NCBI RefSeq assembly: GCF_004799405.1
Contig: NZ_SSMW01000135.1
Coordinates: forward strand, 1 to 64,000
Direction: 5' to 3'
From: Bradyrhizobium sp.
Lineage (GTDB): Bacteria; Pseudomonadota; Alphaproteobacteria; Rhizobiales; Xanthobacteraceae
DNA: 64,000 nt
Made by a program: the position numbers and the translations under genes. Under the pieces are notes generated by a model. It was not told the DNA's origin. It worked only from the letters and a program-made list of their open reading frames with translations, and searched no databases. Of this stretch, positions 41,854 through 49,659 are shown in pieces (position 1 is the first letter of the stretch; the number at the start of each line of letters is the position of its first letter).

Positions 41854-43050
41854 TAAACGCGAGATTGGGCCCGCTTCTTAATGGCTATCATGCGTCCGCG
41901 CGCTCGCAATTCGTCGAGATAATCAGCCCACCATTTCATCATCCGGATGCGTTCCTGCCAGAACTCGGCCGCGTGCGTATATGCGCCGCGCACTTCATCT
42001 TGCTCCTGGTGTGCAAGCTGCCGTTCAATCGCGTCAGCGTGCCACTTGCCGCTTTCGTTTAAGAGCGAGGACGCCGTAGTTCGCAGCCCGTGCGCCGTCA
42101 GCTCGGTTTTGTCCGAGACGCCGCAGCGCTGCGTTGAGCGTGTTGTCGCTCATGGGGCGATGCCAGGATCGCACCGACGGAAAGAGATATCTTGAGTTTC
42201 CGGTAATCGCGCGGAGTTCGCGAAGGATCGCCAGCGATTGAGGCGCGAGAGGCATGCGATGCGGCCTGCGCATTTTCATTTTTAAACCTGGTATCCGCCA
42301 CTCGGCTTCCGCAATATTGAATTCGGTCCATTCCGCCATTCGCAGTTCGCCTGGGCGGACGAACAGCAGCGGAGCCAGCTGAAGTGCGAACCTTGTCGTA
42401 GGTTGGCCCTCAAAGCCATCGATTGCGCGCAGGAGCGCGCCGATCTGCCCAGGCTCAACAATCGTGGCGCGATGCGTGACGGTCGGGGTGATCAGCGCAC
42501 CGCGTAAGTCCGCCGAGGGATCGCGTTCGGCTCGGCCAGTTGCGATCGCGTAGCGAAAGACGACACCCGCCGTGCTGCGGGCCCGGGTCGCCGTTTCATA
42601 TCGTCCGCGCTTTTCGATTTTGCGCAAAGCGTCGAGCAATTCAGGTGCCCTGATTTCAGCGATCGGTCGGTTGCCGAGCTGGCCATTTAGAAAGTCGAGC
42701 AGCCACTTCTTCTTTTTCAGCGTTGCGGGAGCGTCGCCTTCGGCTTTCCATTTTTCCATTAGTTCTTCGGCAACAGCTCCGAATGTGTTTTTTCGGGAAA
42801 GGCGGGCGGCGTTGCGCTCCGCCTTGCGTTCGACCGACGGATCAGAACCTTCTGCTAGCAGTTTTTTCGCCGCATCACGTCTGGCCCGTGCGTCAGCCAG
42901 GGACGTCACCGGATAGGATCCGAGCGCCAGCAGCTTCTGCTTGCCGTCGAAGCGGTACGCGAGTCGCCAGAACTTCGCGGCGTTGGGCTGTACCAGCAAA
43001 TAAAGCCCGCCACCGTCCGACAATTTGAAGGGCTTTTGACGGGCTCCCTC
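41854..43050 (-). pseudogene. P4-type tyrosine integrase, frameshifted and N-truncated
   Basis: The main frame gives KPFKLSDGGGLYLLVQP, YRFDGKQKLLALGSYP and, in the catalytic half, PLLFVRPGELRMAEWTEF with the first catalytic Arg. Near 42110 the frame breaks; the minus-strand continuation in another frame reads TELTAHGLRTTASSLLNESG and ends TQAAE-like AYTHAAEFWQERIRMMKWW, ending at TAA 41854-41856. The break fits loss of 8 bases between two GTCTCGG repeats. The usual N-terminal 10-20 residues are also missing: the frame runs straight into tRNA-Leu. It is a dead integrase of an element inserted at this tRNA. Confidence 0.85.
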
Positions 43051-43135
43051 TGGTGCCCCTGGCCGGAATCGAACCAGCACTCCTTGCGGAACTCGATTTT
43101 GAGTCGAGCGCGTCTACCAATTCCGCCACAGGGGC
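43051..43135 (-). tRNA. tRNA-Leu (anticodon CAA)
   Basis: On the minus strand it starts GCCCCTGTGGCGGAATTGG and ends GGTTCGATTCC...ACCA. The acceptor stem GCCCCTG pairs with CAGGGGC, the anticodon arm CTCGA-CTCAAAA-TCGAG gives CAA, a variable arm typical of tRNA-Leu is present, and the 3' CCA is encoded. The integrase relic begins directly at its 3' end, so it is a probable attachment site; no second copy of the tRNA 3' end was seen in the window. Confidence 0.95.
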
Positions 43136-43366
43136 GCGTCGCGCATCGGCCGGGAAGGCCGCTGTCGCGAAGCCGGCGGAATATAGCGGGCGCGCACGGC
43201 CGGTCAACCCGCGCGCATCGGATTGGCCCGGAGCGTAAGGGCTCACGGCCCCAAATTTCACAAACGTCCGGCCGCGCCCGACAAGTCAAAACACTCCAGT
43301 GTGATAGCGCTTCGTCTCGACATCGGCTTCCGTGCGGGATAGGACGCTGTCAAACAGGAGATCACC

Positions 43367-43909
43367 GTGACGCTTAATGCCACCGCCGGTCAGGCGCATG
43401 CGCGCGACGATGCCAATCCGGCGCTGACGGCGGCTGCGGCCGTTGCGGCCATTGCGGCGGCGACGCTGGCGGGGGCATGGTTCTTCCAGCTGGTGCTGGA
43501 TATCCTTCCCTGCCCGCTCTGTCTCGAGCAGCGCTATGCCTACTACCTGGCGATCCCGCTCGGCGCGCTGGTGGCGTTCGCGGCGGCAAGAAACGTATCG
43601 CGCGCGGTACTGCTCGCGGGCCTTGCCATTCTTGCTTTGGCGGCACTCGGCAATGCCGGGCTCGGCACCTATCATGCGGGCGTCGAATGGGGTCTCTGGC
43701 AGGGACCGACCGAATGCACCGGGCCTATTGTGAACTTCGGCAGCGCCAGCAATCTGCTTGAGCGGCTCAATACCGTAAAGGTGATCCGCTGCGACGAGGT
43801 GCAGTGGCGGTTTCTCGGCCTGTCGCTGGCCGGCTACAACGTGCTGATCTCGCTTCTGATGGCAGCAATCGCGGGCTGGGGCATCGTCAGGTCCGCGAGG
43901 CGAACCTAA
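43367..43909 (+). CDS. dsbB: Disulfide bond formation protein B
   Basis: 180 residues from GTG. Four membrane segments enclose the two periplasmic cysteine pairs of DsbB: CPLC in LDILPCPLCLEQRYAYYLAIP and the pair in PTECTGPIVNF and KVIRCDEVQWRFLGLSLAGYN. DsbB reoxidises DsbA and passes electrons to quinone at the inner membrane. A DsbA-type gene lies nearby at 47361. Its stop overlaps the end of the convergent AbrB gene by 4 nt. Confidence 0.92.
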   Translation: MTLNATAGQAHARDDANPALTAAAAVAAIAAATLAGAWFFQLVLDILPCPLCLEQRYAYYLAIPLGALVAFAAARNVSRAVLLAGLAILALAALGNAGLGTYHAGVEWGLWQGPTECTGPIVNFGSASNLLERLNTVKVIRCDEVQWRFLGLSLAGYNVLISLLMAAIAGWGIVRSARRT

Positions 43910-44982
43910 TCATCCACGTCATCCTGCGGGCGTCCGAACAGATGGACGATGCCGGGCGTCGCGATGGTGACGAACACGAAGCGCGACAGGTGATGGGCGC
44001 CGACGAAGATCGGGTCGATGTGCAGCGTCAATGCCAGCGCCAGCATGGCGTCCATCGCGCCCGGCGCGAACGCCACCACGGTGTCGGCGAACCGCACATG
44101 GGTGGTCAGCGCGATCACCGCGACAAAGACCGCGGAGATAACAATCGCGACGGCGAACGATCCCAGCGCCGCATTGACATGGCTGAGCAGGATCCTCGCC
44201 TTCATCCTTGCGAACCGGGCGCCGATCAGCGCGCCGATGCCGACCAGCGCGATCCCGCGCACCCATGGCGGCAGCCCGCCTTCGACCAGTCCGGCCCCGT
44301 GCAGCACGCCCGAGCCGATCATGGCGCCGAACATCCAGCTTGCCGGGAAATTCGTCAGCCGCAGCAACAGCGCGACCGCCACCGAGGCTGCGATCAGTTC
44401 GGTCAGTTCGAGCGGCGAAGCGATGGCGATCGCCGCGGCCGGTGCGGACGATGGCGCCATTCCGGTCAGCGTCAGCAGCATCGGCAAAGCGGCGGTGAGA
44501 ATGATCACGCGTACGGTCTGCACCACGGCGATCGCCGGCACATCGGCGCCCTTCTCGGCGGCGAGCAGGGTGATTTGCGACAACGCGCCGGGGCTTCCGG
44601 CCAGGAACGCCGAGGTCTGGTCCCAGCCATGGACGCGCTGCAGATAGAGGCTGCTGCCGAATGTCGAGCAGAACGTCGCCAGCGCCAGTAGCGCAATGGT
44701 CAGGGGATAGGCGCCCACATGCTGCAAGAGCTGGCGCGACACCAGCGAGATCCCGAGCAGCACGAGGACCGTCTGGGTCAGGATCGGCGGCACGCTGAGC
44801 GGCCGTCCGGCAATGGCTGCGACGCCCACCGCGATCATGGCGCCGGAAATCAGCCCGCCCGGGAGGTGTGCCCATAAAAACAGCGCGCCACCGGCCGCAC
44901 CGGTCGCCAGCGTTTCGAGCGTGTGGAGGACTTTGGCGCGGCCGGGAATGGCAAACGCCAGCGATGCGGGAATTGGGCTCAC
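43906..44982 (-). CDS. AbrB-family membrane protein (ammonia monooxygenase-like transporter)
   Basis: 358 residues, nearly all hydrophobic, with about ten membrane segments. It shows the duplicated AbrB pattern: GGALFLWAHLPGGLISGAMIAVG in the first half and WMFGAMIGSGVLHGAGLVEG in the second, and AGSPGALSQITLLAAEKGADVPAIAVVQ and FAPGAMDAMLALAL between and after. Members are annotated as AbrB regulators or AmoA-like but are inner-membrane proteins, probably transporters. Substrate unknown. Convergent with dsbB. Confidence 0.88.
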   Translation of the reverse strand: MSPIPASLAFAIPGRAKVLHTLETLATGAAGGALFLWAHLPGGLISGAMIAVGVAAIAGRPLSVPPILTQTVLVLLGISLVSRQLLQHVGAYPLTIALLALATFCSTFGSSLYLQRVHGWDQTSAFLAGSPGALSQITLLAAEKGADVPAIAVVQTVRVIILTAALPMLLTLTGMAPSSAPAAAIAIASPLELTELIAASVAVALLLRLTNFPASWMFGAMIGSGVLHGAGLVEGGLPPWVRGIALVGIGALIGARFARMKARILLSHVNAALGSFAVAIVISAVFVAVIALTTHVRFADTVVAFAPGAMDAMLALALTLHIDPIFVGAHHLSRFVFVTIATPGIVHLFGRPQDDVDD

Positions 44983-45056
44983 GCCGCCTTATGGCAAATC
45001 CCCTTGCGGGGGACAAATGCGTCAGAGCAACTGCAGCAATGCGTGTTTCGAGCCGG

Positions 45057-45086
45057 CCAACCCTTCCCCGACAGGGGAAGGGTTGG
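45057..45086. terminator. Long perfect hairpin after PsiF-like gene
   Basis: CCAACCCTTCCCC (45057-45069) pairs with GGGGAAGGGTTGG (45074-45086) around GACA: 13 bp without mismatch. It follows the stop of the minus-strand PsiF-like gene. It lacks a U tract, so it may protect mRNA ends or be a dispersed palindromic repeat. Confidence 0.55.
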
Positions 45087-45108
45087 GTATAAAATCAGGC
45101 AGGAGGAA

Positions 45109-45387
45109 TCACTGCGGCTTTGCAGCGGCGTCCTTTGCAGCCTTCTTGCATTCGGAACGGAATTTCTTGCGTTCCTTGCCCTTAAGTCCCTTGGCATCGG
45201 CCTCTTTGGAGCATTCGATCGAGGCGGCGGTGCGCGGTTTCTCGGCCTTCTTTTCCGCAGCCGGAGCAGGCGCGGTCTTTGCCGCCGGAGCCGGCGTGGC
45301 CGGCGCCGGGGTCTGCGCGAACGCGGAGCTCATCAGCAGCAGGGACGCAAAGGCGGTCGCGACCGCGCGGGACGAAAGGGTCATCAT
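45109..45387 (-). CDS. PsiF-repeat secreted protein
   Basis: 92 residues. A signal peptide (VATAFASLLLMSSAFA) and an Ala/Pro-rich linker precede one PsiF-type repeat: RTAASIECSKEADAKGLKGKERKKFRSECKK with its two cysteines. PsiF proteins are small, basic and periplasmic, induced by phosphate starvation in enterobacteria, with unknown role. GAGG lies 8 nt before the ATG pair at 45387/45384. It is divergent from another small cysteine-bearing protein gene at 45582, which has a related repeat. Confidence 0.82.
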   Translation of the reverse strand: MMTLSSRAVATAFASLLLMSSAFAQTPAPATPAPAAKTAPAPAAEKKAEKPRTAASIECSKEADAKGLKGKERKKFRSECKKAAKDAAAKPQ

Positions 45388-45581
45388 GGAAGCACCTCGG
45401 GTTGGAAGAGGCGCGCAACGTCGCGCCACAATGCTGAACCGCGGATGAATAAAGCCGGGAAGGCCGTGCTTTCGTGATCACGATATTTTGGCGCCGCGAT
45501 GGATCGCCCTTTGTCACGCGCCAGCGCTGCGCTAGGATCGGGGTCTCGAGATACCTCTGCCATGCCCCAAGGAGACCAAGG

Positions 45582-46091
45582 ATGACCATTCAAGCAAAAT
45601 TATTGTGCGCCGTTGCGGTGTCGGGTTTTGCCGCGTTCGCGGCAACAGCGCCGTCGCAGGCCGTGACCATGCAGGAATGCAGTGCAAAATATCAGGCCGC
45701 CAAGACCGCCGGCACGCTCAACGGCAAGAAGTGGAACGATTTCCGCAAAGCCGAATGCAGTGCGGACGCCACCCCGGCGGCTGCGCCCGCCGCGGCTCCG
45801 GCAGCGCCTGCGGAACCGAAGGCTGCCGAAGCCAAGCCAAAGAAGGAAAAGCCGGCAGCGCCTGCCGCCGCGCCAGCCGCGCCAGCTGCGCCAGTCGCGG
45901 TCGGCAACGCGGTATTCCCGACGGCCGTCGATCCGAAATTCGCTCAGGAGAAGCCGCACCTAGCGCGCATGCACACATGCTCCGCACAATGGCAGGCCAA
46001 CAAGGCCGCCAACACCACCGGAGGAATGCACTGGAATCCGAAAGGCGGCGGCGGCTTCTATCCCGAGTGCAACAAGCGTTTGAAGGGATAA
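45582..46091 (+). CDS. Secreted Ala/Pro-rich protein with PsiF-like cysteine motif
   Basis: 169 residues. A signal peptide (LLCAVAVSGFAAFAATAPSQA) leads to MQECSAKYQAAKTAGTLNGKKWNDFRKAECS, related to the PsiF repeat, then a long low-complexity linker of Ala, Pro and Lys, and a second cysteine motif MHTCSAQWQANKAANTTGGMHWNPKGGGGFYPECNKR. The protein is probably periplasmic; the two motifs may form disulfide-locked helices. GGAGACCAAGG precedes the ATG at 45582. A hairpin terminator follows. Confidence 0.78.
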   Translation: MTIQAKLLCAVAVSGFAAFAATAPSQAVTMQECSAKYQAAKTAGTLNGKKWNDFRKAECSADATPAAAPAAAPAAPAEPKAAEAKPKKEKPAAPAAAPAAPAAPVAVGNAVFPTAVDPKFAQEKPHLARMHTCSAQWQANKAANTTGGMHWNPKGGGGFYPECNKRLKG

Positions 46092-46109
46092 GTATCCTTC
46101 GATCCATGG

Positions 46110-46137
46110 CAGGCCCGGGCTGATTTGCCCGGGCCTG
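46110..46137 (+). terminator. Hairpin terminator
   Basis: CAGGCCCGGGC, loop TGATTT, GCCCGGGCCTG, then TTGG: an 11-bp perfect stem 19 nt after the preceding stop. The U tract is short. Confidence 0.7.
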
Positions 46138-46530
46138 TTGGCCGGCAAAAGCTGGCGGAACGAGACCGAACATGATTGCCGGGCGCGAGCCGCAATTTCG
46201 CGAGCAGGGCACGAGAAAAATTTGCCGGAATGTAGCTGCCTCAATCGGGCTGATGGTATGGTTGCAAACAGCCCTGGCGGCGCTGGACAGCCGCGTGGCC
46301 AGAAGCGCGCCGTTCCATTGGGACAAGGCAAGCGTCGGCTGCTCGCCTGAAGGATTGAGCCTGTTTCAAGCCAGCGCCGGACGAATTTCCCGTGACCGCA
46401 TGATGCCTGTCTGATGGCTGCGCGACGGCGAAAACGCACGTCGGGTCTCATTTCCGGCTGCGCAATGACCGGACATTGACAAGCGTTCGCCGAAACCACT
46501 TGATGCGGCGGGTTCTGCTCAGGTCACGGA
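46138..46530. other. Intergenic interval without a supported gene
   Basis: The open frames here have no recognisable family and no good ribosome-binding sites. It presumably holds the promoter of the TSUP gene, but I see no clear element. Confidence 0.4.
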
Positions 46531-47319
46531 ATGATCCTCTCCGCAACGCAAGGCATGCTTGGACTGGCATCGGGAGTGCTGGTCGGGTTTTCGCTCGGCC
46601 TCGTCGGCGGCGGCGGATCGATCCTCGCGGTGCCGCTGATGGTCTATGTGGTCGGCGTGCCTGACGCCCATGTGGCGATCGGCACCAGCGCCATCGCGGT
46701 CGCCGCCAATGCCGCGGTCAATTTGTCGAATCATGCGCGCGGCGGCACCGTGCGATGGTCGTGCGCGCTGACGTTTGCCGCCGCCGGGATTATCGGCGCC
46801 TTCGTCGGATCGATCTTCGGCAAGATGCTCGATGGCCAGAAACTGCTGTCGCTGTTCGCGCTTCTGATGATAGTGATCGCGGTGCTGATGCTGAAGACGC
46901 GGTCGCGGGTCGGCCTGCCCGACGTGCGGATGAACTGGACCAACATGCCCGCCATTGTCGGTCTCGGTCTTGCGACCGGGACGCTGTCCGGCTTCTTCGG
47001 CATCGGCGGCGGATTCCTGATCGTGCCGGCCTTGATGCTGGCGACAGGAATGTCGATCATGAACGCTGTCAGTTCGTCGCTGGTGGCGGTGACCGCATTC
47101 GGCTTGACCACCGCGGCGAGCTACGCCTGGTCCGGGTTGATCTCATGGGGGCTGGCGGGATTGTTCGTGGCCGGCGGCATCGCCGGCGGGTTGATCGGCA
47201 CCGGCTTCGCCCGCCACTTGTCGGCGCGGCGCGGCGCGCTCAACACCGTGTTCGCTACTGTCATTATTGCGGTGGCGCTCTATATGCTGGTGCGTAACAT
47301 ATCCCTATCCTGGGCGTAG
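46531..47319 (+). CDS. TSUP family (TauE/SafE) sulfite exporter-type permease
   Basis: 262 residues and about eight membrane segments in two related halves. Both glycine-rich signatures of the family are present: GFSLGLVGGGGSILAVPLMVYVVG in the first half and SGFFGIGGGFLIVPALMLATGM in the second. TSUP proteins move sulfite, sulfoacetate or other small anions across the inner membrane; the substrate cannot be told. It is 41 nt ahead of the DsbA-type gene on the same strand and may share its transcript. Confidence 0.9.
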   Translation: MILSATQGMLGLASGVLVGFSLGLVGGGGSILAVPLMVYVVGVPDAHVAIGTSAIAVAANAAVNLSNHARGGTVRWSCALTFAAAGIIGAFVGSIFGKMLDGQKLLSLFALLMIVIAVLMLKTRSRVGLPDVRMNWTNMPAIVGLGLATGTLSGFFGIGGGFLIVPALMLATGMSIMNAVSSSLVAVTAFGLTTAASYAWSGLISWGLAGLFVAGGIAGGLIGTGFARHLSARRGALNTVFATVIIAVALYMLVRNISLSWA

Positions 47320-47360
47320 AAGCCGGTTAGGCAGCCCAAGGGGCAGATGCGGGAACAGAC

Positions 47361-48044
47361 ATGCATAAATCGATCGATCCGGCGCGGCTGAACCCGCTAC
47401 AGACCCGGCGCGAGGCGCTTTGTGCGCTCGGCGCGGTCGCGATGACGGCGGGTATCGGCATCGCGCCGGGATCGGCGTTGGCGCAAGACGGCGAGGATAA
47501 GGTGCTGACCGAAGCCTTGGTGCTGCGCGATCCGGACATTCCGGTGGCCGGCAACCCCGATGGCGACATTACGATCGTCGAATATTTCGACTACCAGTGT
47601 CCGTATTGCCGCAAGATCGAGCCCGAGCTGCGCCAGGTGGTGCAGGACGACGGCAAGGTCCGCCTGGTGCTGAAGGACTGGCCGATCCTCGGCCCGGTCT
47701 CAATCGTCGCAGCGCGGATGGTGCTGGCCAGCAAATTCCAGGACAAATACGTCAAGGCCCATGATGCGCTGATCGGCGTCAGCTCGAAGCTGACCGAGCC
47801 GCGCATCCGCGAACTGCTCGATGGCGCAGGCATCGATGTCGACCGCGCCACCCGCGACCTTGCCGCCAACGCCAGGGCGATCGATGCGATTCTCGCGCGC
47901 AACAACGATCAGGCCACGGCGTTCGGCTTCAAGGGCACGCCTTCCTTTATCGTCGGCAAGTTTCGCGTGCCGGGCATATTGACCATGGCCGAGTTCGATC
48001 AGGTCATCGCCGACGCGCGCAAGGCCGCCGCGGCGAAAAAATAG
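47361..48044 (+). CDS. DsbA-family thiol:disulfide oxidoreductase
   Basis: 227 residues. A signal (LCALGAVAMTAGIGIAPGSALA) precedes a thioredoxin fold with helical insert: active site CPYC in VEYFDYQCPYCRKIEP, and the cis-Pro loop GFKGTPSFIVG. This is the Com1/DsbA group used in alphaproteobacteria to make disulfides in the periplasm. dsbB at 43367 is its likely electron acceptor. The many small cysteine-containing secreted proteins in this window are possible clients (inference). Confidence 0.9.
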   Translation: MHKSIDPARLNPLQTRREALCALGAVAMTAGIGIAPGSALAQDGEDKVLTEALVLRDPDIPVAGNPDGDITIVEYFDYQCPYCRKIEPELRQVVQDDGKVRLVLKDWPILGPVSIVAARMVLASKFQDKYVKAHDALIGVSSKLTEPRIRELLDGAGIDVDRATRDLAANARAIDAILARNNDQATAFGFKGTPSFIVGKFRVPGILTMAEFDQVIADARKAAAAKK

Positions 48045-48061
48045 CGGCAGCCGACGGCAAG

Positions 48062-48101
48062 GAGTGCGGGCGCGGCTATTTGAGTGCGGGCGCGGCTATT
48101 T
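48062..48101. repeat. 20-bp tandem duplication
   Basis: GAGTGCGGGCGCGGCTATTT occurs twice head to tail (48062-48081, 48082-48101) without mismatch. The second copy contains the stop codon of the minus-strand gene at 48096-48302. Confidence 0.9.
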
Positions 48102-48302
48102 CGACGACAGTTTGATCCAGTCGTCATGGGCGCGCGATTTCAGCGCCTTCCAGTCGAGAGCCGCAACGTCCCAGTTCACGATGGTGCGGTTGGCCTGCGC
48201 GACTTCGCCGTTGGCGACGGTCGAGGTCGACATCGAGTCATAAACGTAGACGCCCGCGACCAAAAGCAGCGCGCCCAAAATCATTCCAAGAAAAACGCGC
48301 AT
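48096..48302 (-). CDS. Small membrane-anchored protein
   Basis: 68 residues: one N-terminal membrane segment (MRVFLGMILGALLLVAGVYVYDS) and a polar tail with two tryptophans (IVNWDVAALDWKALKSRAHDDWIKLSSK). The start at 48302 has AGGAGGG upstream; the frame is open to 48329. Similar small proteins are common in Bradyrhizobium-like genomes and have no known role. Its stop codon lies within a 20-bp tandem duplication, so the protein end may have been altered recently. Confidence 0.65.
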   Translation of the reverse strand: MRVFLGMILGALLLVAGVYVYDSMSTSTVANGEVAQANRTIVNWDVAALDWKALKSRAHDDWIKLSSK

Positions 48303-48486
48303 GGCAAACCCTCCTGTGATGGCGGACAACGTTGTCGAGGGCGGATGGTTCCTTCGCCAAACCCCTTAGTTTACGGCGATAAATTCCGACCGGATTGTTT
48401 GTGCGGTTGTGGAAAACGGACCACTCCGCGGAGCGCGTTTCTTTCGGAGAATCTTGTTTGAAACGGCCCTTCCCCGCGTGTTCGGT

Positions 48487-48511
48487 CCACCTCTCCCTAT
48501 GGGAGAGGTGG
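48487..48511. terminator. Perfect hairpin downstream of esterase gene
   Basis: CCACCTCTCCC (48487-48497), loop TAT, GGGAGAGGTGG (48501-48511). It lies after the stop of the minus-strand esterase. No U tract; it could be a dispersed intergenic palindrome. Confidence 0.5.
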
Positions 48512-48553
48512 CCGTGCCAGCGCGGGGGGCAAATCGATCGAACTAAACTCATT

Positions 48554-49627
48554 TCATCGTCCACCACCGAGCCACTTCAAGATCGGCGCGTTCATCTCGC
48601 GCGGATAGCAGTGGCTGAGATCGTCAAGCTCCCGGTAGGTCACCTCGGCGCCCGCGGCCTGCAATAGCTGATGCGTTTGCCGCGCCCCTTGCACCGGAAA
48701 CATCCAGTCGAGCCGGCCATGCACCAGGTAGATCGGCAGGCCGCGCAATCTCTGCGCATCGGCCATCTCGGCCATCAGCGGATGGAAGGTGGCGGCAATC
48801 GGCGCAAGATGGGTGAAGGGGGAAGTGCTCTCCAGCCCGCTGACATAACAGAAGGTGCCGCCGTCGCTCATCCCGGTCAGCAGCAGCTTCTCCGAATCGA
48901 CGTTGCAGCGGCTTCGCACCAGGTCGAGAATGCGGGCGAGGTTCGGCGTGTCGGCATCTTCGCCCATCAACGACCAGGTGCCGCCGGTCGCGGTCGGCGC
49001 GATCAGGATGGCGCCATGGCTGCGCGCATCGCGCAGCCAGCTCCACAGGAAGCCGCGGCCATTGCCGCTGCCGCCATGCAGCGCCATCACCAGCGGCCAG
49101 GCGCGATCGGGCGTGTAATATTCCGGCACATAAAGCGAGAAACCGCCGCGGCTGCCGGGCTCGTTGTGGTCGTGGACGATCCCGGTGTTTTCGCGTGCCG
49201 GCTCGGCGAGGCGCGCCAATAGAGCCGCGTCGTCGCGCAGAGGAGGGTCGATGAAGAAACCGCTGATCGGCGGCAATCTCGCGGCCAGCGGATACAGCGC
49301 CTCCTGTGCGCGGGGAGCATAACGCAACGCGCGAAACACGGCGACGAGATCGCCGTTGGCGTGCTGTACCGCGCGCAAACCGTCGAACGCCGCGAGTGCC
49401 GCATCGCTTGCCGCTTCGAGCGCGGTCCGTACGCTCACGAACTCCGCCGGCCAGTCGGCCAGCCGCGGGCGAACAGCCCGCAATGCCTGATCCGGCGTAC
49501 CGGCAGCTTCCATCACGCGTCCGAAATCCGGCGGGTTGAGATGGCGGGCGACGAAGCCGAGCGCTTCGATCGATTGCAGCAACGGCGGCAGCACGGCCAC
49601 GATGTCATCGACGACCGCCTCGCTCAT
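48554..49627 (-). CDS. Carboxylesterase/phospholipase-type alpha/beta-hydrolase
   Basis: 357 residues. A helical N-terminal third of unknown role (VVDDIVAVLPPLLQSIEALGFVARHL) precedes a phospholipase/carboxylesterase core: PLVMALHGGSGNGRGFLWSWL (oxyanion hole), the nucleophile elbow LTGMSDGGTFCY with Ser in GMSDGG, Asp in GRLDWMFP and His in DDLSHCYPRE. It has no signal peptide, so it acts in the cytoplasm on an unknown ester. It lies 32 nt behind the protease-like gene on the same strand and is probably in an operon with it. Confidence 0.85.
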   Translation of the reverse strand: MSEAVVDDIVAVLPPLLQSIEALGFVARHLNPPDFGRVMEAAGTPDQALRAVRPRLADWPAEFVSVRTALEAASDAALAAFDGLRAVQHANGDLVAVFRALRYAPRAQEALYPLAARLPPISGFFIDPPLRDDAALLARLAEPARENTGIVHDHNEPGSRGGFSLYVPEYYTPDRAWPLVMALHGGSGNGRGFLWSWLRDARSHGAILIAPTATGGTWSLMGEDADTPNLARILDLVRSRCNVDSEKLLLTGMSDGGTFCYVSGLESTSPFTHLAPIAATFHPLMAEMADAQRLRGLPIYLVHGRLDWMFPVQGARQTHQLLQAAGAEVTYRELDDLSHCYPREMNAPILKWLGGGR

Positions 49628-49659
49628 CGCGCGCTCCAGTACCGCATGTTGTCAGGCGT

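Noticed and set aside
41866..41882. TGGGCCCGCTTCTTAATGG resembles the sigma-54 element of the regulon.
   Set aside because: It lacks the -12 GC (TTAA in place of TTGC) and lies inside the integrase coding sequence, where it encodes the C-terminal IKKRAQ residues. No palindrome is near.
43804..44691. Long plus-strand frames opposite the AbrB gene, and similar long frames opposite the cytochrome, ClC and FMO genes.
   Set aside because: They are antisense shadows with Arg/Gly/Asp-rich, low-complexity products, caused by high GC at third positions of the real genes.
45057..48511. Whether the several perfect hairpins could form a CRISPR-like or regularly spaced repeat array.
   Set aside because: The hairpins differ in sequence and spacing; no CRISPR array or cas gene was seen in the window.
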